From Sphaeroforma sirkka (Eukaryota; Opisthokonta; Ichthyosporea; Ichthyophonida), in contig LUCW03000016.1 in NCBI GenBank assembly GCA_001586965.3, positions 177,501 to 220,000 on the forward strand: a stretch of 42,500 nucleotides of DNA, given 5' to 3'. Of the stretch, positions 34,721-42,500 are shown piece after piece; position 1 is the first letter of the stretch; each line of letters opens with the position of its first letter. Both the position numbers and the translations under genes were made by a program. Under the pieces are notes generated by a model. That model did not search any database and was not told the DNA's origin. It saw only the letters and a list, made by a program, of their open reading frames with translations.

Positions 34721-36223
34721 CCGCAATTCGTACCATGTGCAGAGTTGGACACCGGAAGAGTGCTGCGTGATTTGTGATTTCTAGACAATTCATTGCAGGA
34801 AAACATTTTAACGAATGACTAGAGGCTAGCAATGCAATGGATGTGAGGCCTACGCAGCCATTCAATGCAGATTCCTTCAACACCATGCACGAGACAAGCA
34901 GGACATTGGTGGTGCTGGTGTTCCTACCAGTGATCGTGAGAGCGTGTAGATCTGGTAGAATAATCGCCAATATGAAGTGCGTCTTTTAAAAACGAGAACG
35001 TCGGCCGGTGTTTGCTAACAGCAACACAAAACGCAAACCAACGGTTTGAATTTGTAAAGCTATTGTGTGCAAGCGAACTTTACAGAGATACTTATGGTCT
35101 GAGCATTACATACTGCCTGAGAGACTCCAAACATATTCGTGATCATATGGACATGGTTCTAATATTCTTTAATCAATTGTTCTACTCATATTGTCCAATC
35201 GCCATGGATTTGACTATCCAAATTGTAGTACTCATGTTGTCAAATGACTACATATGAATATAGGATTCACCACGCGGCATGCGGGAGAACTTGAGATAAC
35301 CAACGACTTAGAGAACCTTTTCTCGGTATCACGATTCCGCTAAATATCGCACAGAGGTTGTAGCGAAACGCACAAAGAATACCTCAACCACATATCCAAT
35401 GCGCCCGTCTCGATATGAGAATTATATCCGCGAGTCTTATAGGTACATGCTACGTGACTATATATATATACATAATATAAATACGTTGAAGTATGGATAT
35501 GAGTAATACATTCAGATGTCTTACTTCTAGACATCACGTGCCTATGTATATGCATATATCATCAAGCTTGGTTAGGGGCATTGCATCCACGTGGCAAGCG
35601 ACTCCGCCGATTCGAAGTTGTTAGTCTGATGCAGTTCCGGATCAGCGTACAGTATAGGCGCAATGAGAACATCCATAAGGAGACATATTTCCCTTCTGAC
35701 CTCTTCTTATAGTCAGACTATGGTACCATCTCAGAGATTGGACTGGGCCGACCAATAGGATACACCTGAGCAATGTCGATGTTTCGAACCGTAGGTGCAT
35801 ACGTCCACACAATACATGGACATATGTGCCTCCTAATGCTCGACCTTATGACTCTGAGCCAAAGCTCCGATTAGTTCTTCCAATACACACCCGGTAGAGG
35901 AATTTTAAACACACGTGATATACCGAGGTACGGCACAGATCAATGCCGGGTTTCCCTACACCTCTGTACCTAGGTTTTAACACCTCAAATCTGGGCCAAA
36001 ATTCCAATGCAGTCCCCCATTCCAATGGCTGGACAGGCTTTTGGATGGCTGGGTAGGCCTTTTAGCCCCTCTAAACCGCAGAGACAGGTATTCACGTGTC
36101 CCGAGCATTGATCCACAATGGAGACAGGCGCACACCTTTTCTGTGCTTCTCATGTGTCACTCTCCATTAACTTCCATCCTGGAGAAGCCCGATACCTTCA
36201 ACCAGCAACGCAGCATGTCTCCG
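34721..36223. other. No recognised gene
   Basis: Frames of 60-92 codons occur on both strands at 34692-35257 but lack domains and overlap one another. From 35270 to 36220 nothing coding is seen. The 3' boundary adjoins the tandem copies of the release-factor exon. Confidence 0.4.
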
Positions 36224-36605
36224 CATATCACTACCTAATCCGTTGCCACGCCTCGCTGTACCAAACGGTGCCTCTAGCAGCTCATTCTCCTTCGTCTGGG
36301 TCAACACCCCAATGAAGTCTTCCACCACAGGCACAGTACTACCTAATCCAATACTACGCCGCTGCTGTACCGAACTGTGCCTCTAGCAGCTCAATCTCCT
36401 TCGCCTGGGTCAATGCCCCTATGAAGTCCTCCAGCACAGGCCCAATAAGCCCATCCACCCGTCCATAGGCACAGTACTACCTAATCCAATACTACGCATC
36501 TGCTGTACCAAACTGTGCCTCTAGCAGCTCAATCTCCTTCGCCTGGGTCAATGCCCCTATGAAGTCCTCCAGCACAGGCCCATTAAGCACATCCACCCGT
36601 CCATA
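36224..36605 (-). repeat. Tandem copies of the 3' end of release-factor exon 8
   Basis: Three extra copies lie directly downstream of the functional exon end: 36468-36605 (138 bp), 36330-36467 (138 bp) and a shorter, more diverged 36224-36329. The native segment is 36606-36743. Each copy encodes on the minus strand the C-terminal tail [20 protein letters not shown] or a close variant. The two complete copies keep the stop codon (endings ADA-stop and AAA-stop); the most distal reads LLEAPFGTARRG without it. All follow the native stop, so they would be 3' UTR or intergenic. Confidence 0.85.
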
Positions 36606-36629
36606 GGCACATTACTACCTAATCCAATA

Positions 36630-37891
36630 CTACGCATCTGCTGTACCGAACTGTGCCTCTAGCAGCTCAATCTCCTTCGCCTGGGTCAATGCCCCAATGA
36701 AGTCCTCCAGCACAGGCCCATTAAGCACATCCATCAGTCCATAGTGTGACATGTTGATGCGGTGGTCTGTCACACGGTCCTGTGCGTAGTTGTACGTGCG
36801 AATGCGCTCGGACCGACTGCCGGTACCAACCTGTGCAGTTGGGAGTAGGGGTTTAGGAGGTTTAGGGTTTAGGGTTTAGAGTTTAGGATTTTAAGTTTAG
36901 GGTTTTAGGAAGAAGGGTGTGCATAAACAATAAATCTGATTAGCGTGGGAATGATGCGCATAAAAGAAGCCATGCGTGTTGCGTAGCATAGCATGGGTGG
37001 AGTATTCGTAAGGATACGGTTTTTAGTGTGAGAGTATTCGCAAGGATAGGATTTTTAGTGAGATAGTATTATGGATATATAGAATAGTCATGCATGTCGT
37101 GCACACGGTAAGAAGCATAGCCGTGCTACCTACATACACAATACATACATAATACAAAAACATAATATATAAATACTATATACATACTACGAGGGTTTAA
37201 GGTTTTTATAAGACATAGTACGGACGGTCAAGGCATTTTGTGGGTGCCAAGTCGCGCCTAAGTGTAGTTTTTAGGTTTAGGATTTAGGGGTTTCCACCCT
37301 ATCACACGGTGTATGCCCGTCGCGTCTTAGTATACTGTTAGTGCTATGCAAAGGCTACATGTGTTGTGCCAGGTACACTACGAGTGATTTTGTCATACGT
37401 TGGATGCAATAGGGTCCCTGGGGAAATGCGAATAGTTTAAGTAGGAATATGCAGGATATACACAGGAGCGTTACGGGTTAGCATGCGTGCAACAGCACCT
37501 TCAGGCAGCTTACCCACCCACTCGCACTCCTTCACAAATGTGCACACTTGTATACTATCCTTTGGTGCAACCGCCTCTCGTATACTCACCTGACACACAT
37601 ATTGTACGCCTATAGTTGACATAATAAGATTCATGATGAAATGGGGATGGTCCAAGTAGGAATATATAGGACAAACAGGAGCTTTAGAGGTTAGATGGCG
37701 TACAACAACATACTTCACGCATTATACTAAACCCTAAAGCCTTAAAACTCAAAACCCTACCTGCTCCTTTCGGGCGGTAGCCCTCGCAGTGGCTAGACGC
37801 TCTCGCTCTGCGTCGAAAATGCGCGTTTTCAGTACCAGCATGGCTTTAGCTTTGTTCTTATGCTGCGATCTGATTGAATGAATAGGTATTA

Positions 37892-37926
<35 letters not shown>

Positions 37927-38045
37927 ATCGCAGTGGCTAGACGCTCTCGTTCCGCGCCGAAAATGCGCGTTTTCAGTACCAGCATGGCCTTAGCTTTGTT
38001 CTTATGCTGCGATCTGATTGAATGAATAGGTATTAGCTAGCGCAC

Positions 38046-38135
<90 letters not shown>

Positions 38136-38434
38136 CATATATATTAGTATGTATGTATGCATATATGTATATATAAAGCGTTCACGAAACTCTATAATGC
38201 GAGATTGAGCTTCTGATCGGGCTTTACAATGTATCCAGGTGACCACAGAAAAAACTTCAGAGATACAGAAAAAACTTTAGAGATACAGAAAAAACTTTAG
38301 AGATACAGAAAAAACTTCAGAGATACTTGGGCACATCACACACATATGAATTTATAAATATACACGACACACATACATATTTCTACATATATACACAGCA
38401 CTCGCACACCCACACAGACACCGACACCGACACC

Positions 38435-38500
<66 letters not shown>

Positions 38501-39271
38501 CATAGAGTGTAAGTTACACACCTCTCGTCCTGGATGCATACGATGACTCCCGTGGGGATGTGAGTCAGTCGCACAGCACTGTCGGTGGTGTTCACATGCT
38601 GTCCACCCGCACCACCCGAGCGGTAGGTATCTACCTACAGAACGCACAGAACACACAGATGGAAAAAAAACATGAGTAGGAATTCAGGAGAGGACCATGT
38701 AGATCATATGTTGGCAACAATCGAGAGTTAAATAGAACCTGAAAACACTCAGCTGAAAGCACACGGCAAAAAATTACGTATATCATCGGCAAGAGAAAGA
38801 AGCGTGGAAATGGTATAAGAAACCTGGGTGAAAAACTCGGAGTCAGTGAGCGAGTGAGTGAGATAGTGTGAGTATGTGAGTGTGTGATAGAGTATAAATA
38901 CGCAATACAAGCTGAAGCACTATGGTCCAAAAGTTAAAAACCAGCAGTACCTTTATATCGCTGTCTTTCACATCCACATCCACATCCGAGGCTTCTGGTA
39001 AGATCGCTACTGTGGCTGTGGAGGTGTGCACCCTGCCCTGTGTCTCGGTTGCGGGGACTCTTTGCACCCGATGAGTCCCAATTTCGTGTTTCAGGACACC
39101 AAACACATTGACACCGCTCACACCTGCTACTATCTCACTCATGCCACCTGCGGTTGTGGGACTGGTTGAGTAAATTTCAGTCCTCCACCCCTGGCGTTTG
39201 GCTAGGGCTTGATACATGCTAAATAGATCCTGTGGTGTACGTAGTATAGTAGGGGAATGATTGAATAGTTA

Positions 39272-39353
<82 letters not shown>

Positions 39354-39451
39354 ATATGTATATATATATATATATACACACACACATATACATATATACA
39401 TACATATATATATATATTTATATATATATATATTTATATATTATATATATT

Positions 39452-39483
<32 letters not shown>

Positions 39484-40249
39484 CATAAATATATATATAT
39501 ATCGCTCTACTGGAATACGTGAAACACCCTCGCAACAGTACGCATCAGAAGGAGGAGAGTACCACAACTCAGACAACAACAAACACTCCCAATCACTGAT
39601 CAACTGATAGACAGCCAGCGCTAATGAACTCATCGTATGAAACACCCTCGCAACAGTACGCATCAGAAGGAGGAGAGTACCACAACTCAGACAACAACAA
39701 ACACTCCCAATCACTGATCAACTGATAGACAGCCAGCGCTAATGAACTCATCGTATGAGATGTAAGAGACTATTGCCTGTAAGCATAGCACAGTCGTAAA
39801 CACAGCAGGAGGACACTGGCGGATGAACGTAGCATAATAGTACCAACAACAGTACACGATTACCAACATCAGCACACAAATATAAACATGAGTACACGAT
39901 TACCAACATCAGCACACAAATACAAACATGAGTACACGATTACCAACATCAGCACACAAATACAAACATGAATACACGATAACCAACATCAGCACACAAA
40001 TACAAACATGAGTACACAACTACCAACATGAGTATATACCTGGACGAAGAGACTGGCCTCACCACCCCCTGCGCCTGCCCTGATCTCTAACATGGCGTTG
40101 TGACTGTCGGCCGAATCTTTGGGAACGATACTTCTCAACAATTCTGCTTCCACCTGTGGGTGGGCGAGACATCAGACAGTCATGTGGATGAGGGATCGAA
40201 ACGGAAATACCCAAGTGTATACTCATAGTATATATATATACGTGTGTAT

Positions 40250-40286
<37 letters not shown>

Positions 40287-40667
40287 CAGACAGATACAGA
40301 CACAGACACAGACACAGACACAGACACATATATATATGAATATGTTTATACACGCATACGCACATACTGCAAGCAATATAACAGACGTTTACGTATAAAT
40401 CACACTCACACAACTGTTTATACCGCACACACGCAAAGGCGAGTACCGCTCGCAGTTCAGTGGTTTTCTCCTCCACTTCCATCTCAGCCATAGCCTTGAG
40501 CTCAGCGTCAGTGTCATTTGAGTCGACCATGGAAGACAACTCCTGCACATCTCTGTAGGTGAGAGGGTGTATATGAATGTCAGTGGCCTATGTAGGTAAG
40601 AACGTATGACACAGACACACAGGCATACACATGTATATATGTAACACACACAAACACACACACACAT

Positions 40668-40698
<31 letters not shown>

Positions 40699-41975
40699 CA
40701 TCATGTATATATGAATATTTTATAGATTAAAGTACCCACTACAATTGTTTACCGTGCTGGCATAAACGCAATAAACTTCCAAATAGCTTCCACACAATTA
40801 GTAAGACACGTCTTCTCAGCCAACAATGTTTAAGTCAACCTAACCGTTGCTATATCCAATAATGATGTACCAGCAAGGCTTGCGAACCAACACACAGAGT
40901 ATATATATATACTATGAGCAATCCAACCGCATTCAGTACTATAGCAGGCTGAGGTAGAAACAATCACTCCCGTGTAGGTACTTGAGAGTTTAATACATCC
41001 ACTTACTGTAGCAAAGTCCGTCGCAAATTGTTCTGCTCCACCACACGTGACGCATCGCCCAGTTCGCGACTGATCTTAGCGATGTCTTCAGACGAACAGT
41101 CCTCTGTGTTCATCATCTTCGCCTGCAGGCCGTCGTATGAGTCTACAATTGTCTGCACACACGCCTCTACCTCAGCGTTCCAGCTGTGCGAAAGATGGTA
41201 AAGGTATTGTCAGAAAGAAAGGATACCTCTGTGGGTGTGTGGATGTAAGTATGTGTGGATATGAATGTGTGTATATGTTATTTATAGAAAGAATAGTAAT
41301 AGTAGGGTCATCACTAGCAATCAAGGATACCTCTATGCATATATATACATATATATATTCTACATTGATCTTCATTGCTTGCTTGGAACACTCATGCGCT
41401 ATGCATATCATTCATCCACACACTACATTAACACCCCAATAGACCATACCCACACTTAGATATACAACAGAAATCAACCCACTCCCGACATCTCTGATAG
41501 CTTACGTTAACTTGCTGGTTCGCTCTCCCTCGGTTGAATACTGCCGCCGACCGACAGCACCACTAAACTCCACAGAAGCTGCAGCCCCCACTCTACAGGA
41601 ATATCTCGCAATGTGTGTAGTGTTTGCTATGTATGTACTATCAGCCACTTGTAGGTATACCCAAGGCTTCGTACGTTGTGTTTGTGCACTCAGCGCGGCT
41701 GTTGCATGGCTGCGCCTACCGCCACTGAGACTAACGCTCACACAAGAAACAGGCGCGGTTTGTCCAGCCAAGCGCAGGCGTGTATACTGAGCTGTACTAC
41801 CTATTCTTACGTTATCAACACCCGCGTATTGGGGTATGCACGTGCCTGCATATGTGGGCGTGAGGGTAAGGAGATCGGCTCGATCTCTGGTTCGTATGTG
41901 CGATTGTACTGTCACAGTGTGTAGACGCCTGACCACTGAGCATCCGCCGCGGTGAGCTGCGGTAATCCAGGGCAT
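36630..41975 (-). CDS. MRF1: Mitochondrial peptide chain release factor 1, eight exons
   Basis: The class I release factor recognises UAA/UAG and triggers peptidyl-tRNA hydrolysis. Exons in minus-strand order are 41975-41506, 41183-41007, 40552-40447, 40153-40040, 39229-38951, 38634-38522, 37869-37761 and 36830-36630. All junctions are GT-AG, phases agree, and the sum is 522 codons plus a stop. Exon 4 has [15 protein letters not shown] (GGDEA in bacteria, here GGGEA). The codon-reading PAT tripeptide is at about 348-350 ([14 protein letters not shown]), and the catalytic GGQ at about 392-394 ([15 protein letters not shown]). Exon 7 has [10 protein letters not shown] and exon 8 [23 protein letters not shown], not SPF, makes it RF1 type. 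The first 156 residues exceed the family norm; RRQYST near 143-148 looks like a mitochondrial presequence cleavage site, so the true start may lie downstream or in another exon. Exon calls rest on homology by eye. Confidence 0.85.
36848..36912 (-). repeat. TTTAGGG telomere-like tract inside intron 7
   Basis: Seven or so degenerate TTTAGG(G) units on the plus strand, such as GGTTTAGGGTTTAGGGTTTA, lie 18 bp beyond the acceptor of exon 8. Looser copies occur near 37190, 37262-37292 and, in the opposite orientation, 37728-37758. Confidence 0.75.
37896..37924. repeat. (TA)n between the two exon 7 copies
   Basis: About 14 TA units lie at the junction of the 144-bp duplication. Confidence 0.9.
37926..38013 (-). 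other. Duplicate exon 7 (exon 7a) of the release factor
   Basis: The segment 37929-38037 repeats 37785-37893 at an offset of 144 bp with few differences, including the same acceptor (TCAG before ATCGCAGCA). It encodes [18 protein letters not shown] then [10 protein letters not shown]. After LATA it ends in ATG followed by GTATATAT, a potential donor, whereas the standard exon 7 continues RATARKEQ. At 88 nt, exon 7a enters in the right phase and exits in phase 0, so it would join exon 8 in frame as a replacement for exon 7, replacing RATARKEQ by Met. Joined to exon 7 instead, it would shift the frame. It may be an alternative exon or a non-functional duplicate. Confidence 0.65.
38057..38160. 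repeat. (TA)n with flanking (CATA)n in intron 6
   Basis: CATACATACATA leads into about 35 TA units and then GTATGTATG words. Confidence 0.9.
38245..38324. repeat. Four exact-length copies of a 20-bp unit in intron 6
   Basis: ACAGAAAAAACTTCAGAGAT is repeated four times end to end; the middle two copies have TTAG for TCAG. Confidence 0.95.
38406..38502. repeat. Compound (ACACCG)n-(CA)n-(TA)n microsatellite in intron 6
   Basis: Three CGACAC-type units run into about 25 CA units and then a short TA tract, 19 bp from the donor of exon 6 (38521). Confidence 0.9.
39274..39502. repeat. Long (TA)n and variants in intron 4
   Basis: A pure TA run of about 78 bp is followed by interrupted TA/CA/TTTATA tracts to 39502. 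It starts 45 bp upstream of the exon 5 acceptor. Confidence 0.9.
39521..39756. repeat. 118-bp tandem duplication in intron 4
   Basis: 39521-39638 and 39639-39756 begin GAAACACCCTCGCAACAGTA and end CATCGTAT. No difference was seen between them, which suggests a recent event. Confidence 0.9.
39841..40039. repeat. 40-bp minisatellite abutting the exon 4 donor
   Basis: Four full units (39861, 39901, 39941, 39981) of TACCAACATCAGCACACAAA plus TACAAACATGAGTACACGAT are flanked by partial ones. The last partial unit (40021-40039) contains the splice donor of exon 4, read on the minus strand as GTATATACTCATG. Confidence 0.9.
40240..40337. repeat. CA, TA and CAGACA microsatellites in intron 3
   Basis: A compound tract of (CA)n, (TA)n and (CAGACA)n lies between exons 3 and 4. 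Confidence 0.9.
40640..40698. repeat. CA and TA microsatellites in intron 2
   Basis: An interrupted (CA)n tract is followed by a short (TA)n. Confidence 0.85.
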
Positions 41976-42111
41976 GTTGATCCGAGTATACCTATATATA
42001 TATATATATATACTAATGTATGGATGTGTATGTATTTATACCTATGTATACACATGTATTCCGATGATTCACTTGCAATCAGCGAACCTTAACTAACCAT
42101 CTGCGGATGAG

Positions 42112-42195
42112 CTGGACAATGTTGCAGCATGCTTGGCAATCACGAGCGAACGGTTAGAGACACTGCTAGAGATACTCGAGGCTTCAGAAAGAGAC
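42112..42195 (+). CDS. Candidate internal exon of a plus-strand gene
   Basis: Twenty-eight codons with strong helical, Leu/Glu-rich coding character (LDNVAACLAITSERLETLLE) are preceded by a branch-point-like CTAAC and an AG (42110-42111) and followed by GTATGTATG, a good donor. No in-frame ATG precedes it before a TAA, so it would be an internal exon. A gene here would be divergent from, and start inside or beyond, the release-factor first exon, which is awkward. The protein is unknown and the call rests on composition and splice motifs only. Confidence 0.3.
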
Positions 42196-42411
42196 GTATG
42201 TATGTGTATACAGGCAATGTATTATGCCTTGCGCTTGTACTTGTATGTATATCTAGTACCGTTTTAGGTCTGTTGCTAGTACGGTTGACGCAGAGGTCTG
42301 GTGACTGCTGCTGTAAATAGGTCTTCCAGACGAAGTGAGTGCTTTGTTCAGAGTATTTATTATTATTTTATAAATATTTCTGTACGGTCGCGCACCATGG
42401 GCATGGGGTTT

Positions 42412-42465
42412 GGACCTGGGTTTGAGTTGTGGGTTTAGGGTTTAGGGGTTGGGTTTAGGGTTGTA
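42412..42465 (+). repeat. Degenerate TTTAGGG tract at the window's right end
   Basis: Units such as GGGTTTAGGGTTTAGGGG and TGGGTTTAGGG lie upstream of the release-factor gene. They resemble those in its intron 7. Confidence 0.75.
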
Positions 42466-42500
42466 GCTGGATATATACTGTATAGCCAACCACTGTAATA

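Noticed and set aside
41502..41924. Plus-strand ORFs opposite release-factor exon 1
   Set aside because: They are antisense to a minus-strand exon whose phase and donor fit the rest of the gene.

Overview
The window is nuclear DNA of a eukaryote. At its right end is a split gene with seven GT-AG introns, encoding a mitochondrial class I release factor whose N-terminal extension ends in a typical matrix-cleavage motif. Most of the rest is transposable-element debris, satellites and microsatellites. Degenerate TTTAGGG tracts lie in introns and flanks. A THAP zinc-finger ORF hints at an opisthokont or other holozoan, but the species cannot be named from sequence alone. All assignments come from reading motifs by eye; no database search was run.

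Layout. (1) 1-3660: AT-rich sequence with a small basic/acidic ORF, a frameshifted DDE-transposase N-terminus and a PHD-like cysteine-rich ORF. (2) 3703-4040: a THAP-domain ORF cut off by about 4.65 kb of mitochondrial-type DNA (about 4041-8700). That block holds a cox1 mini-exon flanked by group I intron sequence (+), and on the minus strand a large-subunit rRNA fragment covering the peptidyl-transferase region with group I intron cores and GC-rich hairpins. (3) 8719-11123: a broken coding-like region, then two overlapping minus-strand ORFs of unknown family. (4) 11696-27853: one 16.2-kb LTR retrotransposon with about 380-bp LTRs and a 4-bp target duplication (CGCT), inserted in a minus-strand ORF that reads in frame across the empty site. 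It has a decayed gag, a Ty3/Gypsy-order protease-RT-RNase H-integrase-chromodomain region, and a 3.3-kb non-coding tail. Its gag contains a 6.2-kb array of about 32 tandem copies of a 193-bp gag segment. (5) 29469-33346: a second, unrelated Gypsy-like element truncated after the RT YxDD box. (6) 33992-34720: a family of hairpin-bearing repeats spaced by (TA)n. (7) 36224-41975: the release-factor gene (minus), eight exons whose phases all agree, 522 codons, with a duplicated exon 7, a tandemly repeated 3' end of the last exon, and introns full of mini- and microsatellites.

The one gene that looks intact is the release factor. It would act in the mitochondrion, terminating translation at UAA/UAG. 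The most unusual items are the gag-derived satellite with nested block duplications, the insertion whose empty site restores an ORF, and the release-factor exon duplication that remains in frame when spliced as an alternative exon.
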